Positions 1-6,775 of a stretch of DNA of 38,565 nucleotides are shown piece after piece. Position numbers and translations under genes: made by a program. The stretch is from an uncultured Alphaproteobacteria bacterium (lineage in GTDB: Bacteria; Pseudomonadota; Alphaproteobacteria; UBA8366; JADFVY01): contig CAMYKU010000073.1 in the NCBI GenBank assembly GCA_947259105.1, forward strand, positions 1 through 38,565, given 5' to 3'. A model generated the notes under the pieces. It had not been told where the DNA came from. It was given only the letters and a program-made list of their open reading frames with translations, and did not search any database. Every line of letters begins with the position of its first letter. Within the stretch, counting starts at the first letter, position 1.

Positions 1-177
1 CAGGAACGTCGCGACGGCGGGCGGCGCCCAGCCGGCGATTTCGGCGATCAGCCCGTCGTCGATCGGGCCTGGTCCGCTCGGCATGCGGCCGACAAGGCCC
101 AGCGCCGCGGCGCCGTGGCGGACCGCCAGCTCGGCCTCCGCGACCGAGGCAATGCAGCAGATCTTTACCCGCACCAT
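1..177 (-). CDS. Phosphoribosylanthranilate isomerase (TrpF)-like protein, N-terminal part only
   Basis: Reading the minus strand from an ATG at 177 gives 59 uninterrupted codons that run off the left edge. The start MVRVKICCIASVAEAELAV and the following GAAALGLV fit the first beta strand and helix of the TrpF TIM barrel, which usually begins KICG-[IL]-[TS] and has AGAD-ALGFVF after one helix. The catalytic cysteine of the KIC motif is present; the usual glycine after it is a second cysteine here. TrpF proper converts phosphoribosylanthranilate to CdRP in tryptophan synthesis. No other trp gene is visible, and the KICC variant suggests a divergent TrpF-like protein, so its substrate is uncertain. 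The call rests on only 59 residues. Confidence 0.6.
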   Translation of the reverse strand, partial: MVRVKICCIASVAEAELAVRHGAAALGLVGRMPSGPGPIDDGLIAEIAGWAPPAVATFL

Positions 178-350
178 TTATGTCGGCTCCCGCCCGGTGA
201 CACCTTGAACACGCTGTGCACAGTCTCGGGGAACCGGCCGTCGGGAGCCAGCATTTTGTGGTGCTTGCCCCGAATCGCGCGGGCGCCTTCTGGCACATGA
301 CCCGGGGCGGTTTACGGATATGCAGACGGGCTGTTATCATCGGTACGAAC

Positions 351-1130
351 ATGGGCGAGTCGCGCATGAGGAAGGCGATCGAGCTTCTCTATACCGGCCG
401 CAGCCGCAACGCGGCGCGGTTCCGCTACGGGCTGATCGCCTTCGACCTCTGTACCATCGCCTTCTTTATCGCCACCGCGCCGCTGCCGACGACGCCGGCG
501 ATCCTCATCGTCGACATCGTGCTCGGTCTCATCATCCTCGCCGACTTCCTCGCCCGGCTGTGGATCGCGCCGGACAAGCTGCGGATGCTGCGGCAACCTT
601 ACACGATCGCCGACATCCTGGTCATCGCCTCGCTGCTGCTGGCGCCGATCTTCGCCCAGAATTTTGCCTTCCTGCGGGTGCTGCGGGCGCTGCGGCTGCT
701 GCATTCCTACCACGTGCTGCGCGACCTGCGGCGCGACACCCCGTTCTTCCGCCGCAACGAGGACGTGATCGTCAGCTCCGTCAATCTTGGCGTATTCATC
801 TTCCTGGTGACGGCACTGGTGTTCGTCCTGCAGTCCGGCGACAACCCGAATATCAGCAGCTACATCGACGCCCTCTACTTCACCGTGGCGACCCTGACCA
901 CCACCGGCTTCGGCGACGTCATCCTCACCGGAAACGCCGGGCGGCTGCTCGCGGTGTTCATCATGGTGGTCGGCGTCGCGCTGTTCCTGCGGCTCGCCCA
1001 GACCATCTTCCGGCCGCAGAAGGTCAGTTTCACCTGCCCCGACTGCGGCCTCGGCCGGCACGAGGCGGACGCCGTCCACTGCAAGCACTGCGGCCACATC
1101 CTGAAGATCGAGACCGAGGGAACCGGCTGA
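351..1130 (+). CDS. Voltage-gated-type potassium channel protein with C-terminal zinc ribbon
   Basis: A 259-residue integral membrane protein of the six-helix ion-transport family. Hydrophobic segments lie at about 26-44, 50-68, 83-95, 140-157 and 198-216. An S4-like stretch around 97-125 is rich in arginines (RVLRALRLL, RDLRR). The pore filter TTTGFGDV is at 183-190, a known bacterial variant of the potassium signature TVGYGD. After the last helix a short tail has two CxxC pairs (Cys229/232 and Cys244/247, 11 residues between pairs), a probable zinc ribbon. The start is chosen at ATG 351; ATG 366 is equally possible, because neither has a clear ribosome binding site. The gene stands alone. 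Potassium selectivity is inferred from the filter; the role of the zinc ribbon is unknown. Confidence 0.8.
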   Translation: MGESRMRKAIELLYTGRSRNAARFRYGLIAFDLCTIAFFIATAPLPTTPAILIVDIVLGLIILADFLARLWIAPDKLRMLRQPYTIADILVIASLLLAPIFAQNFAFLRVLRALRLLHSYHVLRDLRRDTPFFRRNEDVIVSSVNLGVFIFLVTALVFVLQSGDNPNISSYIDALYFTVATLTTTGFGDVILTGNAGRLLAVFIMVVGVALFLRLAQTIFRPQKVSFTCPDCGLGRHEADAVHCKHCGHILKIETEGTG

Positions 1131-1660
1131 TCGCGATGCCGGTGGCGCAGCCGGACGACGAAGAATCAGTCTCTGCCAGCCCCTGTCCGGACCGTCCGGT
1201 CCGCGCATTCCGGCCATGGCGGCGATGATACGCATTGCACGTCCATCCATGGCATGAAATCGACCCTGTTGCCCGGCCGCCGGCCCCAGCCGGGTGCATG
1301 CGGAGCATTCGACCCCATGCACCAGCGTTTTCTGCAGATTTCAGAGGGGTGATTTCGGCTCTCGCCGGCCGGGTGGGGTGCGCGGCGCGCCGAAGGGATA
1401 ACGCAATAGTTCAGGCCTTGCATCTTGGCTTTGGCTGTCATGAGGAGTGATGATGTGGGAGCAAGGCCCGGCGGGATCAGACCCGGGACCGGATTGGGCA
1501 CGGACTCAACCGGGCCGTGGGGAATAGGGGCGTAGTACAGACATCCGATCCCGCCCGCGGCAGGAAGATGGCCTTGCGATACCGCGACGGCTGGATCAAA
1601 CTGGGATTGTCGCGGACTTCGCGAATACTAGTTTTGCGAGATTTTTCCGGAGGCTCGGGG
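1131..1660. other. 530-base intergenic region with one copy of a dispersed repeat
   Basis: No convincing gene lies here. The open frame of the next gene extends back to 1517, but a ribosome binding site at about 1649-1653 places that gene's start at 1661. The stretch holds copy 1 of the ACCCC...GGGGT repeat at 1312-1350. I see no rho-independent terminator with a T-run after the channel gene and no RNA gene. Bases 1600-1650 are relatively AT-rich and probably hold the promoter of the gene at 1661, but I cannot place -35 and -10 boxes with confidence. Confidence 0.5.
1312..1350. repeat. Dispersed 39-bp repeat, copy 1 (ACCCC...GGGGT)
   Basis: The element starts ACCCCATGCACC and ends GGGGT, so its ends form a 5-bp inverted repeat. 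The interior contains CGTTTTCTGC followed by a TTTC block. Nearly the same 39-40 bases occur at 11780-11819 and 38027-38065, always between genes. Weaker similarity continues for about 25 bases to the right, ending in a GCCGGCC-type block. This copy is the most diverged (CACCAGC and GCAGATTTC where the others have CACCGGC and GCGGGTTTC). Confidence 0.75.
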
Positions 1661-2680
1661 ATGACGAATCTGAAGATCACATCCTGGAACATTGAACACA
1701 TGGCCCGCCTGTTCGAAACTGGCGGATCCGATTCGACGCAGGCCAGGCGGGCCCGTCGCAGAGCGGCGGTGGCCGGCGAAATCCGCGCGCTTGATGCCGA
1801 CGTGCTGTGCGTGATCGAAGGCCCGTCCTCAGCCCCGGACATGCGGGCCTTCTGCGCCAACGATCTGAGCGGCGGCTGGTTTCTTGTCGAGGCAGCTGAC
1901 GGGGAATACGCGACCCGCGGCACCCAGTGGATCTGGTTCCTCGTCAAAACGCACCTTGTCGACAGTGCGTCGCTGCTGCCAATCGCCACCTACAAGGAAT
2001 TCGCCGGCGCCTCGTGGACAGTGCATTACTGGGGCGATTTCGAACAGCAGACCCACCGTCACTACCGCCATCCCCAGACACTTGTCCTCGACTGGCTCGG
2101 TGAGCGGGTCGAGTTCATTGGCCTGCATCTTAAGAGCAAATTTGTCCGCTCCGCCAAATCAGACTGGAACGCCGGCGACGAGCGGCGGCAGAAGTTCATC
2201 CGCAATGCAGTCAAGGCGCGGATCAAGCTGGCCACCGAGGCAGCGAACCTGCGCAACTATATCAACCACAAGTTCGCGCAGCGCGCCGATCCGTGCATTT
2301 TTGTCATGGGCGATCTGAACGACGGGCCGGGCAAGGAACATTTCGAGAAGTTCTACCTGTTCTTCGACCTGCTCTCGAACGTCCAGGGTGACGTCTTTTT
2401 CGCCCGGCGCTTCCTGAACCACGCGCTGTTCGATTTCGACGACGATCTGCGCTGGACCGTCCAGTTCGAGGATTTCGTCGACCCGGCGCGGAACCCACAC
2501 ATCCTGCTCGACCACATCCTGTTTACCCAGCCGCTCGTCGACGGTTCAAAGCCGTTCGAGGTAAAGCCAGGGGCAGGCCTGGTCGAGCACGAGACCCACG
2601 AGTTGGTGAACGCGCCGCTGCCAGGCTATGCCCGGACCAGCGATCACCGACCGGTCTCGGTCGTCTTGTCGACGCAATAG
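1661..2680 (+). CDS. Endonuclease/exonuclease/phosphatase (EEP) family protein
   Basis: A 339-residue soluble protein with the EEP fold signatures in order: SWNIEH at 8-13 (metal-binding Asn), CVIEGP around 50-55 (Glu53, the metal-binding acid), GLHLKSK in the middle, MGDLND (catalytic Asp and Asn) and SDHRPV near the C-terminus (the catalytic Asp-His pair). All key residues of a metal-dependent phosphoesterase are therefore present. Members cut DNA, inositol phosphates, sphingomyelin and other phosphodiesters, so the substrate cannot be told from motifs alone. No signal peptide is visible, which favours a cytoplasmic role. The ATG at 1661 follows a GGAGG about 7 bases upstream. A possible hairpin follows the stop. 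Confidence 0.75.
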   Translation: MTNLKITSWNIEHMARLFETGGSDSTQARRARRRAAVAGEIRALDADVLCVIEGPSSAPDMRAFCANDLSGGWFLVEAADGEYATRGTQWIWFLVKTHLVDSASLLPIATYKEFAGASWTVHYWGDFEQQTHRHYRHPQTLVLDWLGERVEFIGLHLKSKFVRSAKSDWNAGDERRQKFIRNAVKARIKLATEAANLRNYINHKFAQRADPCIFVMGDLNDGPGKEHFEKFYLFFDLLSNVQGDVFFARRFLNHALFDFDDDLRWTVQFEDFVDPARNPHILLDHILFTQPLVDGSKPFEVKPGAGLVEHETHELVNAPLPGYARTSDHRPVSVVLSTQ

Positions 2681-2699
2681 GCCGGCTGGCACAGCCGGC
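2681..2699 (+). terminator. Possible terminator hairpin after the EEP gene
   Basis: GCCGGCT, five bases, then AGCCGGC form a perfect 7-bp GC-rich stem immediately after the stop codon. No T-run follows, so intrinsic termination is uncertain; it could also be a chance palindrome in GC-rich DNA. Confidence 0.3.
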
Positions 2700-2948
2700 T
2701 GCCGCGTGGCGGGTGGGCGCGGCCGCAGCCGTTTGATTGCCACGACGCCTGCCGATCCCCGTCGATGCGCGCCCGGCTTCGAAGCTGGCAGGGAGCGCGG
2801 CCGAAAACACTGCGTCTTGATGTAGGTCAACCCTCCGATCCAAACCGTGTGGCATGCTGGCCCCTTGCGCGCAGGCGGCGATGCCCGACGCCACCCAGAC
2901 CGGGGCGGGGGGTCTGCCCGAGGCGCCGCAGCGCGGCGGAACCGAGCC

Positions 2949-4010
2949 ATGACCGCACGACTGGCGGCAGGCCTTCTTTGTATGTTGGCGGGCGGGTGCG
3001 CGGGCGAACTCCCGTGCTATCCACCGTCCTGGTTCGCGCCTCCGGCGGACGCGCCTTTCACGGCCGAGGAGGTACGAATCGCGACCGCGGCGGGGCATGT
3101 CCTGGCCGGCACGCTGACGCGCCCGGCACAGGGCGATCCGCCCTTCCCGGCGGTGGTTCTGGTGTCCGGGTCGAGTGCCCAGAACCGCGATCATATGGGC
3201 AGCAACCGGGACCCGATCCGCCGTTACCGTCCGTTCCGCCAGATCGCCGACACCCTCTCGCGGCGCGGCATCGCCGTCCTGCGCGTCGACGACCGCGGCA
3301 CCGGATGCTCGGGCGGCGGCCCGCTGATCGAGGCGACCAAGCTCGAGCGGGCCGACGACACCAGGGCAGGGCTCGCCTGGCTCCGCGGGCGGGCGGACAT
3401 CGACCCGCAGCGTCTCGGGCTGCTCGGCCTCAGCGAAGGCGCGGACATCTCGCTGATCATCGCCGCGGACGACAAGGCGGTCCGCGCCATCGTCCTGATG
3501 GCGGCGTCCGGCACGAGGGGCTGGAAGATCATCGAGTCGCAGCAGCGCGCGCTGATCGAGAACGACGTGTTCACCGACGACGAGCGCGCCCGCCTCGACG
3601 CCGGCACCGATGCCGAGGCGATCCTGGAGGACCGGATGAAGAACATCACGCGGCCGGCGGCAAGGGGCGCCTGGGGCCGGTGGTGGCAGCATTTCCTGAT
3701 CTGGGACCCGCTGCCGGTGGCGCGCCGGGTCGCCGGCCCGGTGCTGATCCTGCATGGCGACCGCGACACCAATGTTCCGGTTGAACACGCAGAGCTTCTC
3801 GCCGCCGCCATCCGCGCGGGCGGCAACAACGACGTGACCGTCCGCATCCTGCCCGGCCACAACCATATTTTCCTCGAGGATCCGGACGGTTTCTTCCGGC
3901 GTTACGGCGAACTGCTGGCGCACACCAACCAGCTGTCGGACGGCGTTCTCGAGCTGATCGCCGACTGGCTCGTCGGGAAGCTGGCGGCTGCGGACGCGAG
4001 GGCTGGATAA
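2949..4010 (+). CDS. Alpha/beta-hydrolase, predicted lipoprotein (esterase/dienelactone hydrolase type)
   Basis: A 353-residue hydrolase. The N-terminus has a short hydrophobic leader ending in the lipobox LAGGC with Cys17, so the mature protein is probably lipid-anchored outside the cytoplasm. The alpha/beta-hydrolase signs are: a VVLVSGSS strand and turn near 69-76 (oxyanion region), RVDDRGTG near 112-119, the nucleophile elbow GLSEG with Ser162, an acid in LHGDRDTNVP, and the catalytic His in PGHNHIF. These fit a large secreted esterase/peptidase-like group. The open frame extends further upstream, but ATG 2949 is chosen because it gives an intact signal sequence. It is followed 33 bases later by a small membrane protein gene and may be co-transcribed with it. 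The natural substrate is not evident. Confidence 0.8.
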   Translation: MTARLAAGLLCMLAGGCAGELPCYPPSWFAPPADAPFTAEEVRIATAAGHVLAGTLTRPAQGDPPFPAVVLVSGSSAQNRDHMGSNRDPIRRYRPFRQIADTLSRRGIAVLRVDDRGTGCSGGGPLIEATKLERADDTRAGLAWLRGRADIDPQRLGLLGLSEGADISLIIAADDKAVRAIVLMAASGTRGWKIIESQQRALIENDVFTDDERARLDAGTDAEAILEDRMKNITRPAARGAWGRWWQHFLIWDPLPVARRVAGPVLILHGDRDTNVPVEHAELLAAAIRAGGNNDVTVRILPGHNHIFLEDPDGFFRRYGELLAHTNQLSDGVLELIADWLVGKLAAADARAG

Positions 4011-4043
4011 GGTTCAACGACCATCGACAGGAGGAGCAGGCAC

Positions 4044-4310
4044 ATGGAGAAACTGAGAATCATCCCGCTGGCCGTCGCGTTCGGGGCGGTCTGGGCGCTT
4101 GGAATGCTGTTCCTCGCCTGGGCGGCGGCGTTCGGCTGGGGCACGGCGCTGGTCGAGCTGATGGCATCGCTGTATATCGGCTACGGGGCCGGATTCCTGG
4201 GCGGCATCGTCGGCGCGCTCTGGGCCTTCGTCGACGGCGCCATCGCCGGCGCCCTGATCGCGCTGATCTACAACGCGGTTGCGCGGGCAGGGGCGGCAAA
4301 GGCGGCGTGA
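4044..4310 (+). CDS. Small two-helix membrane protein (often auto-named 'bacteriophage holin')
   Basis: An 88-residue, almost wholly hydrophobic protein with a GAVWALGMLFL helix near 14-30 and a second long helix from about 50 to 80 (GGIVGALWAFVDGAIAG). Glycine spacing such as GAGFLGGIVGALW suggests tight helix packing. The arrangement helix, then a SLYIGYG motif, then a GALWAFVDG helix, matches small proteins that databases often call holin, although no phage genes are nearby, so lysis is an unsupported role. A strong GGAGGAG lies about 7 bases before the ATG. It sits 33 bases after the lipoprotein hydrolase gene. Function unknown. Confidence 0.65.
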   Translation: MEKLRIIPLAVAFGAVWALGMLFLAWAAAFGWGTALVELMASLYIGYGAGFLGGIVGALWAFVDGAIAGALIALIYNAVARAGAAKAA

Positions 4311-4325
4311 GGGGGCGGTGAGAGT

Positions 4326-4360
4326 CCGCTCCTGCTATTAGAGCCCGCTCCTGCCATTAA
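4326..4360 (+). repeat. Short imperfect tandem repeat CCGCTCCTGC(T/C)ATTA
   Basis: Two adjacent copies of a roughly 15-base unit (CCGCTCCTGCTATTA and CCGCTCCTGCCATTA) are separated by about four bases, between the small membrane protein gene and the next lipoprotein. No inverted symmetry is visible. It may be a recent duplication or a binding site pair. Confidence 0.4.
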
Positions 4361-4474
4361 CGCCGCCCCCAACGTGTACAGGTAACCATTCCTTCATCGG
4401 ATCGCGGGTACATTCGCGGCCAGACCGGGCCGTGCCGAGCCCGGCCGCGAAATCGAACCGAATAGGGGGTTGCC

Positions 4475-5251
4475 ATGCTGTTACACGCGAGGCTCACGCG
4501 CATCGCGGCGCTGATTGCGGTCCTGCTGGCCGCCGGCGCCTGCGGATCATCGGATTTCAAGGCCGACCCGTCCGGGGTCAACGAAATCAAGACTGTCGCG
4601 GTCGTTTCCTTTGCGGTGCCGAAATACGTTTCCGAGGAGCACGGCGGCAGCAATTTCGGCGGCTACAGCGGGCTCGCCCAGACCATCACCAAATATTCCA
4701 CCGGCGGCGAAACCCTCGGCAACGGGAAGGAAGCGGCCGGCGACGCGGCAGCCGGATTCATCGACGCCATGGCGAGCACCGGCCGCTGGCGGATCGTGCC
4801 TCTGGACGAAGTCACAAGGAACGACGAGATCCGCGGCCTGGCCCGGCTCTACGATCAGAACAGCAACGGCAGCATGGCCGGCCCCGACGGGCTGCCGATC
4901 ATCCGCCTGCGGATGGACTCCAAGCCGTCGGAATTCGCCCGCCAGGCGGCCTTCGTGCTGGGCGTGGACGGCGTGATGATGCTGGACGCCAGCGACATGG
5001 GGTATATCCGCGGCATGACCATCGCCGGCACGGGGACCGCCAAGGCGCACGCCAGGGGCACCTTCGTGCTCTACGACCGTGACGGAAACCCGGTCTGGGA
5101 GTCGCGGACGGTCGTGTCCGAGACGGACGCCACCGCACCGATGATCGCCGGCGTCGTGGTCCGCTCGAAGACGCCGAAACTGCACCGGGAAGTGGGCACG
5201 GGCTTCGCGGCGGATCTGATGAAGCGCTACAGCAAGAAGGCCCGGGGGTAG
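4475..5251 (+). CDS. Predicted lipoprotein of unknown function
   Basis: A 258-residue protein with a typical lipoprotein leader: positive start, hydrophobic stretch, then AAGAC with the lipidated Cys23. The mature part begins with a beta-strand-like KTVAVVSFAVPKYV, resembling the first strand of periplasmic CsgG/TolB-N-type lipoproteins. It is followed by glycine-rich segments, a WRIVPLDEV segment and a C-terminal strand reading ARGTFVLYDRDGNPVWESR. I do not recognise a named family with confidence. GGGGG precedes the ATG by about 6 bases. Its upstream neighbour ends 164 bases away and ubiX starts 96 bases downstream, so it may be transcribed alone. Confidence 0.6.
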   Translation: MLLHARLTRIAALIAVLLAAGACGSSDFKADPSGVNEIKTVAVVSFAVPKYVSEEHGGSNFGGYSGLAQTITKYSTGGETLGNGKEAAGDAAAGFIDAMASTGRWRIVPLDEVTRNDEIRGLARLYDQNSNGSMAGPDGLPIIRLRMDSKPSEFARQAAFVLGVDGVMMLDASDMGYIRGMTIAGTGTAKAHARGTFVLYDRDGNPVWESRTVVSETDATAPMIAGVVVRSKTPKLHREVGTGFAADLMKRYSKKARG

Positions 5252-5347
5252 CCGCCGCGCTGTCCCGCCGACGCGGCTGAAATCCGGGGCTGATCTCCGC
5301 CGGCGTTTGCGTGTAGGATCGGGGCGCACGCAATCGGGGGCGATATC

Positions 5348-6229
5348 GTGGACAGACTGATAATCGGCATCACCGGCGCGTCCGGCGCGATCTACGGCAT
5401 CCGCACGCTGCAGGTGCTGCGCGCGGCCGGCGGCATCGAGACCCACCTCGTGCTGTCCTCGGCGGCCAGGCAGACGATCGTCGCCGAGACCGACTTCTCG
5501 GCCTCCGACGTCACGGCGCTGGCCGACGTCGTGCACAGCGAGAAGGATATCGGCGCGGCGCTGTCCAGCGGCTCGTTCCGCACAAGCGGCATGCTGGTCG
5601 CGCCCTGTTCGGTGAAGACGATGGGCGGTCTTGCCAATTCCTACGACGACACCCTCGTCGTCCGCGCCGCCGACGTGTGCCTGAAGGAGCGCCGCCGGGT
5701 CGTCCTGCTGCTGCGCGAAACACCCCTGCATGCGGGCCATATCGAGATGATGGCGCGGGTGACCCGCGCCGGCGCCATCGTCATGCCGCCGGTCCCGGCC
5801 TTCTACCACCGGCCCGAGAGCATCGACGACGTCGTCGACCAGACCGTCGGCCGGCAGCGGCTGTTGGAGAATCCGCTAACATATCCGGGGCTTACCCGCC
5901 GGAAACGTGCGAAGCAACTTTTCCGGTTATGGCGTCAGCCGGCGTTCGATCCCGAAGCGGCGTGGTCGCTTCTCAATCACGAAGATGAATGGTTCGTACG
6001 ACGCGTCGTCTATGATTGCGCCAAGGACACCGAGGATGGCACGATCAGGCACGATACCTTCGGCTCAGAGGCCGGACTGCCAACTCGCATGGCCAACGAG
6101 TTGCTTTCCAGCCTAGCGCGGATGTCGCTGCCGCCTTTTGCCTCAACGGTTGACCATATAGTCCTTGATGGTTGCCGATACGGAATACAGTTTGGAAATT
6201 TCCTTCAAGAGACGCGGTTGAGCTGGTAG
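5348..6229 (+). CDS. ubiX: UbiX-type flavin prenyltransferase with abnormal C-terminal tail
   Basis: UbiX joins a dimethylallyl group to reduced FMN to make prenylated FMN, the cofactor of UbiD decarboxylases. Residues 1-169 fit the family: GITGASGAIYG at 7-17 (FMN phosphate loop), MLVAPCSVKTMGGLANSY, CLKERRRVVLLLRETPL (catalytic Lys and Glu), and FYHRP followed 16 residues later by the Arg of TVGR, the same Tyr-to-Arg spacing as the active-site pair of Pseudomonas UbiX. The normal protein ends about 20 residues after that Arg. Here homology stops near residue 170 and about 124 unrelated residues follow, in DNA that is visibly less GC-rich. The start is GTG 5348 with GGGGG upstream. No ubiD is nearby. 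The enzyme core looks intact; whether the chimeric protein folds is unknown. Confidence 0.8.
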   Translation: MDRLIIGITGASGAIYGIRTLQVLRAAGGIETHLVLSSAARQTIVAETDFSASDVTALADVVHSEKDIGAALSSGSFRTSGMLVAPCSVKTMGGLANSYDDTLVVRAADVCLKERRRVVLLLRETPLHAGHIEMMARVTRAGAIVMPPVPAFYHRPESIDDVVDQTVGRQRLLENPLTYPGLTRRKRAKQLFRLWRQPAFDPEAAWSLLNHEDEWFVRRVVYDCAKDTEDGTIRHDTFGSEAGLPTRMANELLSSLARMSLPPFASTVDHIVLDGCRYGIQFGNFLQETRLSW

Positions 6230-6352
6230 TGTGAGGCGCCACGAGAGTGGGCCGAGTTCCGCGACTGGTACGCTCTTGCCCTTTCGGAATTCGAGGATCT
6301 TCTTCCGAACTGCGGTGTGCAGATTCAAGCCATTCATCCGTGGGTCGAATAG
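5862..6352 (+). pseudogene. Gene remnant fused to ubiX, split by an in-frame amber codon
   Basis: From about 5862 the reading frame leaves UbiX homology and continues as a different, plausible protein segment (DEWFVRRVVYDC, RMANELLSSLARM, HIVLDGCRYGIQFGNF). The TAG at 6227-6229 interrupts it. The same frame then continues for 40 good-looking codons (CEAPREWAEFRDWYALAL, SEFEDLLP) to a TAG at 6350-6352. The codon before the first TAG is TGG, and a TGG in place of TAG would give a continuous protein, so a single-base nonsense change is the simplest reading. Row 6121-6180 has 31 G+C in 60 bases by my count, far below its surroundings. I do not recognise the parent family. It is probably the 3' part of an acquired gene. 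Confidence 0.5.
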
Positions 6353-6373
6353 ACATGGCGGCGGCGTATCGCG

Positions 6374-6775
6374 CTACTGCGTCTCCCTTCGCGCACCGTC
6401 GATTTCGGGGAGCCAGGGCTGCGCCGAGCGGCACCAGAACTGTACCTTCGGTGGCAACTGGGCGCGCTGGCGCACGGTGCCAAGGCGGATATTGAAGAAC
6501 TTCGTATCGTCGCCGACTCCGGTCGCATAAAGGGGCGAGCCGCATTCGGGGCAAAAGGTCTGGGCGCGGGGCCGCCCGCTGTCCCCCGTCTTGACGTAGG
6601 TCTTCGGTGACCCCGACAGCAGCTTGAAGTTCGTGCTCGGGACGACGATCATGGTCCGGAATGCCGTGCCGGACAACGTCTGACAATCGGTGCAGTGGCA
6701 GATCGCGGTCCTTTCAGGGTCGGCCTCGGCCTCGCAGGTGATGAAGCCGCAATGGCAGCTGCCGTCGATTTTCAT
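6374..6775 (-). CDS. GFA-domain (CENP-V/glutathione-dependent formaldehyde-activating type) zinc protein
   Basis: A complete 133-residue protein of the GFA family. Zinc-binding cysteines fall in the usual three groups: SCHCG (Cys7, Cys9), CHCTDCQ around 26-31, and FCPECGSPLY in the second half. The family includes glutathione-dependent formaldehyde-activating enzyme, but most single-domain members have no proven reaction, so a glutathione adduct role is only possible. The ATG is preceded by GGGAGG at good spacing. It lies directly downstream of the MFS transporter on the same strand: if the transporter's proposed frameshift is corrected, that gene ends 30 bases before this start, which suggests an operon. 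Confidence 0.8.
   Translation of the reverse strand: MKIDGSCHCGFITCEAEADPERTAICHCTDCQTLSGTAFRTMIVVPSTNFKLLSGSPKTYVKTGDSGRPRAQTFCPECGSPLYATGVGDDTKFFNIRLGTVRQRAQLPPKVQFWCRSAQPWLPEIDGARRETQ

Noticed and set aside
312..1322. Long antisense frame across the ion channel gene
   Set aside because: Rich in Arg, Gln, Asp and Glu from reverse reading of GC-rich codons; the plus strand encodes a clear channel.
4044..4310. Phage holin and hence a prophage remnant
   Set aside because: Only this small membrane protein hints at a phage; there is no endolysin, portal, integrase or tail gene around it.
6227..6229. Pyrrolysine or programmed read-through at the TAG, tempting because methylamine genes are nearby
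   Set aside because: No pylT, pylS or MttB-type gene is visible, the site is in a foreign-looking ubiX tail, and a TGG-to-TAG mutation explains it.
6143..6337. A 64-codon minus-strand frame opposite the ubiX tail (MNGLNLHTAVRKKILEF...)
   Set aside because: It reads fairly protein-like, but the plus-strand reading is longer, crosses the whole segment and resembles natural protein better; the minus frame has no ribosome site.
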